Of a stretch of 43,883 nt of DNA, positions 11,103 to 19,133 are shown one piece after another. The number at the start of each line of letters is the position of its first letter. Position 1 is the stretch's first letter. The position numbers and the translations under genes were made by a program. Under the pieces are notes generated by a model. It did no database searches and was not told the DNA's origin. It saw only the letters and a list, made by a program, of their open reading frames with translations. Source of the DNA: Nitrospirota bacterium (GTDB taxonomy: Bacteria; Nitrospirota; Thermodesulfovibrionia; Thermodesulfovibrionales; UBA6898); assembly GCA_016217695.1 (NCBI GenBank), contig JACRHE010000171.1, positions 1-43,883 of the forward strand, in the 5' to 3' direction.

Positions 11103-12793
11103 AGAAATTAGCCTTCTGCCTTCTTCTGCTTGCCTTGCTTATACCCCGCATTTCGGTCAGCGAGGATTCATACGACATACAGTTAAACAAGGGCATCCGG
11201 AATTCTCTCGAATATTCTTATGCCCTTATACAGCAGTCCACCGACAGACGTGCGGATGCAGTGGCCCTTCTGAAAAAGGCCCAAATATATTCTCCTGACC
11301 TGCCGGCAGTCTATTTTGCTCTGTCTCGTGCGGGCTTTTCATTCTCAGGTGCCGGTATATTGGACAGCGTCAACTATATTGTGCAGGGGATCAATGCTTA
11401 TTCAAGAAATTTCTGGTGGTCCTTTACCTTGTCAGGATCTCTCTTTTTCAGTCTTATCCTGTCATTCATCCTGTCTATGATTATCATCGTCAGTATAAGG
11501 CTTATCGCTGACATGGCCCTCTTTGCTCATGATCTCAGGGAAAATGCCTTCTATATCTTCTTTCTGCTGGCATTGGTTATGTTTTCTATCATTAGTCCTC
11601 TGTTTTTCATTGCCGGGCTCCTGATCCTTCTCGGCCTTTACATGAAGAAAAGCGACCGGATCACGGTTTACCTTTTCCTGCTGTTTCTCATCTTTTCTCC
11701 GATGGTTTTTAAAGCTGTCTCGATTTTTATCAATACCTCGTCTTCCGGGACAATAAAGGCTATCATCCAGGCAAATGAAGGCTCAAGCAACGATTATGCA
11801 TTATCGGTCCTCAAAAATAGGGATGACTTTATTTCCAGTTTTTCTTATGCCCTGGCATTAAAGCGCTCCGGTCATTATAACGAGGCGATCACTGTTTACA
11901 AAAAACTTGCTGAAAAAAGGCCGGCTGCAAAGGTATATGTAAATCTGGGTAACTGCTATGTAGGCTTATACAATTTCCTGGAGGAAAAACGCTTCAATCT
12001 TGAGGAAGCGGCGAAATACTATGTGCTGGCTCTTAATACTAAACCTGTTGTCTCCGCATATTACAATCTCTCCCAGGTTTCCCGGGAAATGCTCGATTTC
12101 CCAAAGGGAGAGGAGTATTTCAAGTATGCCCTTGATCAGGACAGGGTAGCCGTATCAAGCTACAGCTTGCTTTCCGGAAGAAACCCCAACAGGCTTGTAG
12201 CTGATGAAACGCTTGTGACTGCGGATCTATGGGAATACGCCGTGGGAGCGGATACTACGGCGACAACATTCGGCTTCTCGCTTATTCCTGCTACCTTCAT
12301 TCCGGTTCTCGCCTTAGCCCTGCTCATATCTTTCTATCTATTGACCACTCGCTTGAAACAAAAGGCTTACCGTTGCAGGAAATGTAACGATATCCTCTGC
12401 CCAAAGTGTGAAAAACGCATCATGTGGGGCCAGATGTGCCCCCAGTGTTATCGCTCTCTTATAAAGCTCGATGAGCTTGATGTTAAAGAAAGAGTGGCGA
12501 GACTCCTCTCTATTTACGAGAAACAGCGCAAGCGTAGAAATGCCATGAAGATCCTCTCTTTTATCCTCCCGGGTTCTTCACAGATCTTCGCCGGCAAGAT
12601 ATTGCTTGGGTTTTTCTTTTTGTGGCCTTTTCTTTTTTTTATTCTTGTACCTGTGACAAACTTATTCTTTTCGATGCGGAGCTCTCTGGTATCACACAGC
12701 TTTTTTAACTGGGCGGCATTATTCATGGCGATAATGCTGTATTTTGCTACAAACCTCATAACGAGACAGAGGATTTCAAAAGGATGGCTTTAG
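11099..12793 (+). CDS. Multi-pass membrane protein with TPR region and zinc ribbon
   Basis: Unrecognised 564-residue protein. In order it has a signal peptide or first membrane helix (1-22, 'LAFCLLLLALLIPRISVS'), a short helical repeat region, four or so hydrophobic helices (about 105-215), and TPR-like repeats (about 235-350, 'YALALKRSGHYNEAITVYKKLAEKRP', 'KVYVNLGNCYVGLYN', 'EEAAKYYVLALNTKP'). Another helix lies near 400. A zinc-ribbon-like cluster follows ('CRKCNDILCPKC' about 426, then 'CPQC'), and two C-terminal helices end the protein. A role in assembling or scaffolding an envelope machine is a guess. It overlaps plsY by 4 nt and the next gene by 10 nt, so the two unknown genes are translated together. 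Confidence 0.75.
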   Translation: MKKLAFCLLLLALLIPRISVSEDSYDIQLNKGIRNSLEYSYALIQQSTDRRADAVALLKKAQIYSPDLPAVYFALSRAGFSFSGAGILDSVNYIVQGINAYSRNFWWSFTLSGSLFFSLILSFILSMIIIVSIRLIADMALFAHDLRENAFYIFFLLALVMFSIISPLFFIAGLLILLGLYMKKSDRITVYLFLLFLIFSPMVFKAVSIFINTSSSGTIKAIIQANEGSSNDYALSVLKNRDDFISSFSYALALKRSGHYNEAITVYKKLAEKRPAAKVYVNLGNCYVGLYNFLEEKRFNLEEAAKYYVLALNTKPVVSAYYNLSQVSREMLDFPKGEEYFKYALDQDRVAVSSYSLLSGRNPNRLVADETLVTADLWEYAVGADTTATTFGFSLIPATFIPVLALALLISFYLLTTRLKQKAYRCRKCNDILCPKCEKRIMWGQMCPQCYRSLIKLDELDVKERVARLLSIYEKQRKRRNAMKILSFILPGSSQIFAGKILLGFFFLWPFLFFILVPVTNLFFSMRSSLVSHSFFNWAALFMAIMLYFATNLITRQRISKGWL

Positions 12794-13833
12794 AAGGTTC
12801 TTTATCAGATTTTGGTCTTGCCGACATTCTCCAGCTTATCTATTTTCAGAGAAAGACAGGGGTGTTGACCCTTGAAGGCAAGACAGACAAGGTGCGGCTT
12901 CTCTTTATCGAAGGCAATATTTCAGGCGCTGAATCAAAAAGAAGGATTGACGACAACAGGCTTGGAAAGGTGCTGCTGAAAAAAGGACTTATAAAAGAGG
13001 TTGACCTGCAGTCTGCTCTTGAGGAACAGCGTAAAACCGGGATGAAACTCGGCAACATCCTCATCAGGAAGGAGCAGGTCGGAAAAGACATTGTCGTGGA
13101 GATACTGAGCAGCCAGATAACTGAAACCGTAATCCAGATATTTGGATGGAAACAAGGCACTTATGAGTTTGCAGCACAGGGAGTGCCCCAGGATAAAGAT
13201 CTGCCTTTTTCTATAGACACGCAGCATCTGCTTATGGAGGGTCTGAGAATCGTTGATGAAATGTCCGTCATCAAGGATAAAATTACCCTGGACACGGTAC
13301 TACATAAAAAAGCCGGATCTCCCTCCGGATTGACTGAGGAAGAAGAGGAGATTCTCTCGTATGTTGATGGTGAAAACGATGTAAGCACCATTATAGATTT
13401 AAGCGGAAAGGATAATTTCCAGGTATCAAAGACCCTCTTATCTCTTATGGAAAAAGGCATCATCGAGGCATTTGAGGCGCAGGCTGTCATTACAGAGGAT
13501 CTTACTGTTGAAACCAGGAAGCATCTTGCCATTATCAGCTATCTGCCTGCCGTTGCTATCGCGCTTTCCCTAATCCTCAGCCTTACTGTTGTGCTGATGC
13601 ATCAAGGCGAAGTTCTGAAGAAATTCAGGGCGGCCGGAGATATCGAGGAGCTGAGATTGACCTTAGAAACATTCAGGATGGAACATTCAGCATATCCCCA
13701 GTCACCGGACCTGATCACCAGGAAAAAGGACCCCTGGGGCAGGCCTTATATCTACCACCTGTCAGAAAACCTTTTTTCTATCACCAGCGCAGGCGCTGAC
13801 GGTAAAGAAGGCACTGGAGATGACATTTATTGA
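12784..13833 (+). CDS. DUF4388 (PatA N-terminal-like) protein with membrane helix and pseudopilin-G-like C-terminal domain
   Basis: 349-residue protein with an unusual architecture. The N-terminal 'ALEGSLSDFGLADILQLIYFQRKTGVLTLE' to about residue 110 matches the DUF4388 pattern found in gliding and signalling proteins. A second helical region runs to about 235. One membrane helix lies at about 248-272 ('LPAVAIALSLILSLTVVLM'). The C-terminus (about 277-349, 'LRLTLETFRMEHSAYPQSPDLI', 'KDPWGRPYIYHL', 'SAGADGKEGTGDDI') is the globular domain of type II secretion major pseudopilins, without the pilin methylation motif. The N-terminus would be cytoplasmic and the pseudopilin domain periplasmic. It overlaps the TPR/zinc-ribbon gene by 10 nt. 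Function unknown. Confidence 0.8.
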   Translation: MALEGSLSDFGLADILQLIYFQRKTGVLTLEGKTDKVRLLFIEGNISGAESKRRIDDNRLGKVLLKKGLIKEVDLQSALEEQRKTGMKLGNILIRKEQVGKDIVVEILSSQITETVIQIFGWKQGTYEFAAQGVPQDKDLPFSIDTQHLLMEGLRIVDEMSVIKDKITLDTVLHKKAGSPSGLTEEEEEILSYVDGENDVSTIIDLSGKDNFQVSKTLLSLMEKGIIEAFEAQAVITEDLTVETRKHLAIISYLPAVAIALSLILSLTVVLMHQGEVLKKFRAAGDIEELRLTLETFRMEHSAYPQSPDLITRKKDPWGRPYIYHLSENLFSITSAGADGKEGTGDDIY

Positions 13834-13930
13834 AGAGTGGCCGGACTCTGGATTATCTGGCTTATAAAGATCTACGGGAACCGACTGGACCGGATTATCG
13901 GGATCCAGCGCTTTCGTCTGTTACGCGCCC

Positions 13931-14707
13931 ATGAAGCGGCATAATGAAAATAAAGCAGTTGTTCTGCTGAGCGGAGGCATAGACTCATCGACAGTTCTGG
14001 CCATGGCTAAAGCAGGCGAATATGATCTGCATGCATTAAGTTTCAATTATCATCAGAGACATTCGAGGGAACTCGAATCTGCAAAGATGATCGGTTCAGC
14101 CCTCGAAGTAAAAAAACACCTTTTCATAAGCTTCGACATGCGGGAGATTGGCGGGTCCGCTCTGACTACTGAACTCGCGGTACCTAAGAAATTCGGATCT
14201 GACGAACAGGATGCGTTTCAGCCGGCTAAACATTTCATACCTGTCACATATGTTCCTGCCCGTAATACCATTTTTCTCTCCTTTGCTCTGGCCTGGGCAG
14301 AAGTGCTCGGAGCCGGGCATATTTTTATAGGAGCCAATGCCGTTGATTACAGCGGGTACCCGGATTGCAGGCCTCAGTATCTGCGGGCATACGAAGAAAT
14401 GGCTAATCTTGCAACCAGGATATCTGTCGAGGGAAACCTGAAATTTAGAATTCACGCTCCTCTCTTATCCATGACAAAGGCTGAAATCATACGGAAAGGA
14501 CTAGAGTTAGGCCTCGACTACTCCCTCACCTGGAGCTGTTATGACCCTCAGCGGGCCCCCCTAAAAAAAGGCTCCGGCCACGGGGCGGATTTACTTCCTT
14601 GCGGTTTCTGCGACAGCTGCCTGATCAGAAGAAAGGGTTTTCGCGAAGCCGGGGTTGAAGACCCCCTGACGGCTTGTAATACCAACGATGTTTCATCTCT
14701 GCTATGA
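13931..14707 (+). CDS. queC: 7-cyano-7-deazaguanine synthase
   Basis: Converts 7-carboxy-7-deazaguanine to preQ0 with ATP and ammonia, in the queuosine pathway. The 258 residues have the PP-loop 'VVLLSGGIDSSTVLAMA' at the N-terminus, 'SFNYHQRHSRELESA', 'YVPARNTIFLSFALAWAEVLGA' and 'FIGANAVDYSGYPDCRPQ'. The zinc-binding end is 'TWSCYDPQ...CGFCDSCLIRRKGF'. No queD, queE or queF lies nearby, and I see no preQ1 riboswitch in the 97 bp upstream. The spacer of about 100 bp separates it from the envelope operon. Confidence 0.96.
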   Translation: MKRHNENKAVVLLSGGIDSSTVLAMAKAGEYDLHALSFNYHQRHSRELESAKMIGSALEVKKHLFISFDMREIGGSALTTELAVPKKFGSDEQDAFQPAKHFIPVTYVPARNTIFLSFALAWAEVLGAGHIFIGANAVDYSGYPDCRPQYLRAYEEMANLATRISVEGNLKFRIHAPLLSMTKAEIIRKGLELGLDYSLTWSCYDPQRAPLKKGSGHGADLLPCGFCDSCLIRRKGFREAGVEDPLTACNTNDVSSLL

Positions 14708-14732
14708 TAGACTACACTTAGAAGGAGGGCTT

Positions 14733-15011
14733 ATGGAAGAAAAACTTTCTCGCGAAGAGTTCGTCAAAAAAGCGATTGTGAGTCTGAGGAAAGAGGGTTA
14801 TAAGGGAATCCATTCGGTATACTCAGGATTTAACGAGGCTTATAAAAAGTACTTTCAGGGAGAAAATCCGATTGAAACTACAAACAGACTCGCGCAGGAG
14901 GGAAAAATCGTCATAAGGCCCGTGAAAGGCGGAGTTATGCTCTATCTGCCTGAAGACGCACCCGGCGCAAGCAGTGCAGATCAGACATTAAAAAAGATGG
15001 GCCTGGGTTGA
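14733..15011 (+). CDS. Small conserved-looking protein, winged-helix-like
   Basis: The ORF track starts at 14688, but the ATG at 14733 is preceded by GAAGGAGGGCTT, so I use it (92 residues). The protein reads 'EEFVKKAIVSLRKEGYKGIHSVYSGFNEAYKKYF' followed by 'TTNRLAQEGKIVIRPVKGGVMLYL'. That is helix-helix-helix-wing spacing, like a small winged-helix DNA-binding domain. I do not recognise a named family. It sits between queC and selA, and its TGA lies inside the selA TTG start, so it is coupled to selA. A regulatory role is possible but unproven. Confidence 0.7.
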   Translation: MEEKLSREEFVKKAIVSLRKEGYKGIHSVYSGFNEAYKKYFQGENPIETTNRLAQEGKIVIRPVKGGVMLYLPEDAPGASSADQTLKKMGLG

Positions 15012-16417
15012 ACTCGGGACAGCCGGATAAGCAGATGCTGCTTTCGGTCCTGCCATCGGTAGATGAAGTTCTCAAGTCACCTGACGGGACAAGATGGCTA
15101 TCCACCTTTCGCAGAAAGAGGGTTCTTCAGGCCATACGCTCCACACTTGAGGCAAAAAGAGCTCTTCTTCTTAATGGGCGGTCAGCTGAATTTAATCCGG
15201 ATTTGCTCGCGAATGATATCGAGAAGACAATTCACGAACTTTCAGCTTTCAGCCTTACACCTGTAATCAATGCAACAGGAATAGTCATTCATACAAACCT
15301 TGGGAGAGCCATACTGTCCGAGAAGGTCCTGGAAAATGTCCTCGCTGTTAGCAGCGGATATTCCAATCTGGAATACGACCTTGAGTCAGGGAAAAGGGGT
15401 AAGAGGCATACCCATACGACACGGCTTCTGAAGGAGATTACAGGGGCAGAGGATGCGCTTATCGTTAATAACAATGCGGCTGCTGTTCTGCTATGCCTGA
15501 ATACGCTTGCAACCGGAAGAGAGGTCGTAGTCTCCAGGGGGGAACTCGTCGAGATCGGCGGATCATTCAGAGTTCCTGATGTCATGGCGGCAGGTAATGC
15601 CTTATTGCGGGAAGTAGGCACAACCAATAAAACCCACCTTCGTGACTATATACATGCGATTAACGAACATACCGGCCTTCTGTTGAAAGTCCATCAGTCA
15701 AATTACAAAATCATAGGATTTACTGACGAAGTAAAGATTGAAGAACTGGTCTCCCTGGGCAGGAGACATCAGATACCTGTCATGTACGACCTCGGCAGTG
15801 GATGTCTATTGGACCTGAAACCATACGGTATTTATTCAGAGCCTTCTGTAAAGGAGATAGTGAAGGCTGGTGTAGATGTAGTATCGTTTAGCGGGGACAA
15901 GCTACTCGGAGGCCCACAGGGAGGCATAATCGCCGGGAGGAAAGAATATCTTGATAAGATAAGGAGGAATCCTCTTGCGCGCGCTGTAAGGGCTGACAAG
16001 CTTGCTATAGCGGCATTTGAAGCAACGTTCATGGCGTACATTGATGAGGAAAACGCAATAGAGGAGATACCGACATTACACATGCTGGTTGAGTCACCTG
16101 CTACCATAAGATCGCGGGCCAATAAGATAGCGTCGGCCTTGAGACGGGTCGTTAAAGACGTACAGATTGAGGTTATACCGGACTCTTCCAAGGCAGGGGG
16201 CGGCTCCCTTCCGGAGGTAGAGTTCCCAACCTTTGCTGTCTCTATCAGACCTGTCCGTATCTCTGTTAATGAACTGGAGACCAGACTGAGAAAAGGGATA
16301 ACTCCGGTTATTGCGAGGATTAAAGACGACTCCCTGCTACTGGACGCCCGGACTATACAAAAAAAGGAGTTGGGCTGCCTGGTGACAGCAGTTGTAACCT
16401 CGCTCTCAGCAGCGTAG
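15008..16417 (+). CDS. selA: L-seryl-tRNA(Sec) selenium transferase
   Basis: PLP enzyme that converts Ser-tRNA(Sec) to Sec-tRNA(Sec) using selenophosphate. The 469 residues match SelA. Visible are 'LTPVINATGIVIHTNLGRAILSE', 'YSNLEYDLESGKRGKRHTH', 'GAEDALIVNNNAAAVLL', 'GELVEIGGSFRVPDVM' and the PLP-lysine region 'VVSFSGDKLLGGPQGGII'. The listed start is TTG overlapping the upstream TGA; an ATG at 15035 is an alternative. With selB downstream it shows the organism makes selenoproteins. I found no tRNA-Sec (selC), selD or UGA-containing selenoprotein in the window. Confidence 0.96.
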   Translation: MNSGQPDKQMLLSVLPSVDEVLKSPDGTRWLSTFRRKRVLQAIRSTLEAKRALLLNGRSAEFNPDLLANDIEKTIHELSAFSLTPVINATGIVIHTNLGRAILSEKVLENVLAVSSGYSNLEYDLESGKRGKRHTHTTRLLKEITGAEDALIVNNNAAAVLLCLNTLATGREVVVSRGELVEIGGSFRVPDVMAAGNALLREVGTTNKTHLRDYIHAINEHTGLLLKVHQSNYKIIGFTDEVKIEELVSLGRRHQIPVMYDLGSGCLLDLKPYGIYSEPSVKEIVKAGVDVVSFSGDKLLGGPQGGIIAGRKEYLDKIRRNPLARAVRADKLAIAAFEATFMAYIDEENAIEEIPTLHMLVESPATIRSRANKIASALRRVVKDVQIEVIPDSSKAGGGSLPEVEFPTFAVSIRPVRISVNELETRLRKGITPVIARIKDDSLLLDARTIQKKELGCLVTAVVTSLSAA

Positions 16418-16480
16418 TCGCCAGGAGAAGACTTCAGAGGATGCTGTAATAGGTATTCCCATGAAGAAACGCAGCATGTG

Positions 16481-16795
16481 TCATTTGCCGTTTAATTTCT
16501 TTAAAAGAAGGGCTGAAAGTGTAAAATGAGGAAATTCATCTTCTTTGACCTTCTTATAAAAATCGCATAGTTCACAGCTTTTATATTTTTGAGCAAATGT
16601 TCCCTGAACCTCCCCTTTGCATAATGTGCCTGCTAGAATCCAGCAACTCCTGCCCGCATTAATACCTCCATGCACCCCATCGAGTTGGTGCGCTTTCGTA
16701 GCAGGGCATATTCCCAAGTCATGAACGTGAGCGCCTTCTGGTTCCCTGCCGCATTTTTTAAATTCCCAGCAGTTTAGTTTCTGTTTTTTTGTCAC
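16481..16795 (-). CDS. Two-CW domain cysteine-rich protein
   Basis: 104-residue cytoplasmic protein with the two-CW pattern: 'LNCWEFKKCGREPEGA', 'GICPATKAHQLDGVHGGINAGRSCWILAGTLC', 'GTFAQKYKSCELCDFYKKVKEDE'. Cys residues pair with Trp in two CW motifs, and a terminal CxxC could bind metal or a redox cofactor. The start is GTG, preceded by GGAGGTAGGGAAG. It is transcribed against selA and selB and lies between them. Members of this family are often found beside signalling or redox proteins in anaerobes. No function can be assigned. Confidence 0.85.
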   Translation of the reverse strand: MTKKQKLNCWEFKKCGREPEGAHVHDLGICPATKAHQLDGVHGGINAGRSCWILAGTLCKGEVQGTFAQKYKSCELCDFYKKVKEDEFPHFTLSALLLKKLNGK

Positions 16796-16899
16796 CTTCC
16801 CTACCTCCAGCCGGACTACTTGTTTATATTTAGCGCCTTAAATTAATTATACACAATGCAGGATAAGAAATGCCCAACCATTTTTCTTCAGGAAAATAT

Positions 16900-16905
16900 T
16901 ATAAT
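16900..16905 (+). promoter_or_regulatory. -10 box in the selB upstream region
   Basis: TATAAT lies 30 bp before the ATG at 16936. A start of transcription near 16912 would exclude the ORF-track start at 16870 and so supports 16936. No clear -35 box. A second TATAAT on the opposite strand (16846-16851) could serve the divergent two-CW gene. Confidence 0.35.
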
Positions 16906-16935
16906 TGTGAAACTTCGGGATTACAAGGCAAAATA

Positions 16936-18819
16936 ATGCGTCATATAATTCTTGGCACAGCAGGGCACATTGATCACGGAAAAAGTTCGTTGGTAAAGGC
17001 TCTTACCGGAATCGATCCCGATCGTCTAAAGGAAGAAAAAGAGCGTGGCATCACGATTGATATAGGGTTTGCAGACCTTATTTACCCGGATGATGCTCTT
17101 ACTGTGGGAATTGTTGATGTTCCGGGACATGAGAAACTGATCAGAAATATGTTGGCCGGGGCTGGAGGAATTGATCTGGTTATGCTCGTTATAGCTTCCG
17201 ACGAGGGGATCATGCCGCAAAGCCGGGAACACCTCGCGATATGCAACCTATTGAAGATCAAATCCGGACTGATAGCAATAACAAAAAAAGATCTTGTAGA
17301 AAAAGACTGGCTCGGCCTTGTTCAGGATGAGATACAGGAATTTGTTAAGGGAACTTTTCTCGAAAACGCTCCCATTGTCGCGGTATCGTCAAAAACAGGC
17401 GAAAATCTGGAACTATTAAAAAAAATGTTACGGGACATGTCCCTTGCTGTGACTCCGAAAACGTCGCTTGGTCTATTCAGATTACCGATTGACAGGGTAT
17501 TCACCTTAAAGGGCTTTGGAACTGTCATCACCGGAACAGCAATTTCAGGCAAGGTATCTGTCGATGATGCGATAGATATCTTGCCGGGGACTCTCAAGAC
17601 AAAAGTGCGTGGATTACACAGTCATGGTAAATTTATTAATACGGCCTATGCCGGACAGCGGGTTGCGATAAATCTGCAGTCTGTTCAAAAGGAAGACCTG
17701 CGGAGGGGAGATGTCGCAGTTACACCTTCAAGTTTTTACCCTACAAAAATACTTGACGCCTTTCTGGAGCTTCTCAGGGATGTTCCGGTTCTGAAAAACA
17801 GAAGTCTTATTCACTTTTACGCAGGCACATCAGAGACAATTGCCAGGGTTATCCTTTATGGAAGAGATGAATTAAAAGCCGGAGAAAGTGGTTATTGTCA
17901 GTTCAGGCTTCAGGCGCCGATCGTTGCCGTGTCCGGAGACAGGTATATCATCAGGAGATTTTCTCCCCTCGAGACTCTTGGCGGAGGCGAAATACTTGAT
18001 ACTTCTCCTGTCAAGAGGAGGTATAGGGACACCGCTGACACTTTGAAGTCAATCCATGAAGGCACCATAGATAAGAAGATTTCTCTCAAAATTAAACAGA
18101 TGGGGCGCAATGGAATGGTAGTTGGCCTTTTGCATGGCTGGATTAACGCAGAACTTCCGGCGGTATCTGATGCATTGGGCAGACTGAAAAAGACTGAAGA
18201 AATTCTGCAGTACGAAGATATCCTTCTTCACAACGCATCCTTTACCAATATCAGAAATGAAATGCTCGAAATTCTAAGGTCTTTTCACAAAAATAATCCA
18301 CTCAAATCCGGAATGTCCAAAGAAGAAGTAAGAAATCAGCTTAAGCTATCACCTCGCTTATTCAACTTTATACTGACAAGTCTCAAGGATGTAAGCGTTG
18401 AAAAGGATATCATGCGCATGAGAGATTTTAAGATAGCACTCTCTGTAAATGAAGAAGAGTATAGAAATAAAATCATGGATTCACTGATAAAGAGCAGGTT
18501 TCAGCCACCAACTAAAGAAGAGCTTGCCCTCTCACTGAAAATAGATCAAAAGCGCATTTCGGATCTCCTGAATATACTCATAAAGGAAAGTCAAATAGTA
18601 AAAGTCAATGATTCGATTTATCTTTCGGCGGACTCTTTTCAGGATATATTAACTTTGTTAAAGAATTTTTTTTCAGGAAAACAGGAACTATCTGTTGCGG
18701 AGTTCAGAGATCTTCTGAATACCTCAAGAAAATTTGCGCTGCCAATTCTTGAATATCTTGATTCTCGCAAGATTACCTTACGAACCGGTGACGTAAGAAA
18801 ATTTATGTTAAAATCATAG
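16936..18819 (+). CDS. selB: Selenocysteine-specific elongation factor
   Basis: GTPase that carries Sec-tRNA(Sec) to UGA codons followed by a SECIS hairpin. I set the start at 16936 ('[25 protein letters not shown]'), the normal SelB N-terminus. This gives 627 residues instead of the 649 in the ORF track, whose extra 22 residues do not fit the family. GTPase motifs are 'GHIDHGKSS' (G1), '[11 protein letters not shown]' (G2), 'DVPGHE' (G3) and 'TKKD' (G4). EF-Tu-like domains II-III follow, and the last about 200 residues form winged-helix repeats ('[19 protein letters not shown]', '[19 protein letters not shown]') that bind SECIS RNA. It ends with TAG, followed by the dnaA control region. Confidence 0.96.
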   Translation: MRHIILGTAGHIDHGKSSLVKALTGIDPDRLKEEKERGITIDIGFADLIYPDDALTVGIVDVPGHEKLIRNMLAGAGGIDLVMLVIASDEGIMPQSREHLAICNLLKIKSGLIAITKKDLVEKDWLGLVQDEIQEFVKGTFLENAPIVAVSSKTGENLELLKKMLRDMSLAVTPKTSLGLFRLPIDRVFTLKGFGTVITGTAISGKVSVDDAIDILPGTLKTKVRGLHSHGKFINTAYAGQRVAINLQSVQKEDLRRGDVAVTPSSFYPTKILDAFLELLRDVPVLKNRSLIHFYAGTSETIARVILYGRDELKAGESGYCQFRLQAPIVAVSGDRYIIRRFSPLETLGGGEILDTSPVKRRYRDTADTLKSIHEGTIDKKISLKIKQMGRNGMVVGLLHGWINAELPAVSDALGRLKKTEEILQYEDILLHNASFTNIRNEMLEILRSFHKNNPLKSGMSKEEVRNQLKLSPRLFNFILTSLKDVSVEKDIMRMRDFKIALSVNEEEYRNKIMDSLIKSRFQPPTKEELALSLKIDQKRISDLLNILIKESQIVKVNDSIYLSADSFQDILTLLKNFFSGKQELSVAEFRDLLNTSRKFALPILEYLDSRKITLRTGDVRKFMLKS

Positions 18820-19037
18820 GTATTTTTTTATATCAACACTCTTTTCTAATACTTATTTATATATATACATAAAAGATAGTAGTAATAGGAGGTGTTAGGA
18901 AGTAGATAAATAGACGAAGGCCGTGTTACAGATGAAGAATTTAAGTATAAAACACTGTCGGGATCGAAAGTGCTTTATAAACCGTCCTGGGATATTTAAA
19001 GTGCTTATATAATACTAACAGCAAACTTACAGAGATA

Positions 19038-19066
19038 TTGTATGGAAAAACGATTTAAGCTATAAT
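19038..19066 (+). promoter_or_regulatory. Probable dnaA promoter
   Basis: TTGTAT (19038-19043) and a perfect TATAAT (19061-19066) are 17 bp apart. Transcription would begin near 19073, leaving a leader of about 60 nt that contains the three DnaA-box-like sites. Confidence 0.6.
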
Positions 19067-19087
19067 AACGTACCTCCCTACTCGAAG

Positions 19088-19118
19088 TTATTAACAATTG
19101 TTGATAAATTGTTAATAA
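19088..19118 (+). promoter_or_regulatory. Triplet of DnaA-box-like sites at 11-bp pitch
   Basis: TTATTAACA (19088-19096), then TGTTGATAA (19099-19107) and TGTTAATAA (19110-19118) on the opposite strand, all of the form TTATYAACA. Each differs from the TTATNCACA consensus at one position. Starts are exactly 11 bp apart. Likely DnaA binding sites for autoregulation and/or origin function. Confidence 0.55.
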
Positions 19119-19133
19119 GGGCATTTAAAAAAT

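Larger units (their letters stand above)
18820..19133 (+). other. Intergenic dnaA control region and oriC candidate
   Basis: 314 bp without a gene between selB and dnaA. It is AT-rich, with a possible unwinding stretch 'TTATTTATATATATACATAA' near 18852-18872. It contains a 9-mer ATATCAACA (18830-18838), one base from TTATCAACA, and two direct copies of AAAGTGCTT(T)ATA (18967-18979 and 18998-19009, 31 bp apart). It also contains a TATAAT at 19008-19013, a full promoter at 19038-19066, and three DnaA-box-like sites at 19088-19118. No tRNA or hairpin terminator is seen. Position next to dnaA fits oriC, but fewer DnaA boxes are visible than in well-studied origins. Confidence 0.5.

Noticed and set aside
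13831-13944. In-frame continuation of the DUF4388 gene past its TGA (35 further codons) with a small hairpin AGAGT-GGCCGG-ACTCT just after, considered as a selenocysteine site because selA/selB are present.
   Set aside because: The protein already ends as pseudopilin-G domains do, the hairpin stem is only 5 bp and begins too close to the TGA, and the extension resembles no conserved domain.
18820-19133. Looked for tRNA-Sec (selC) or another tRNA near selB.
   Set aside because: No GGTTCGA-type T-arm with a matching acceptor stem is visible here or in the other intergenic gaps.
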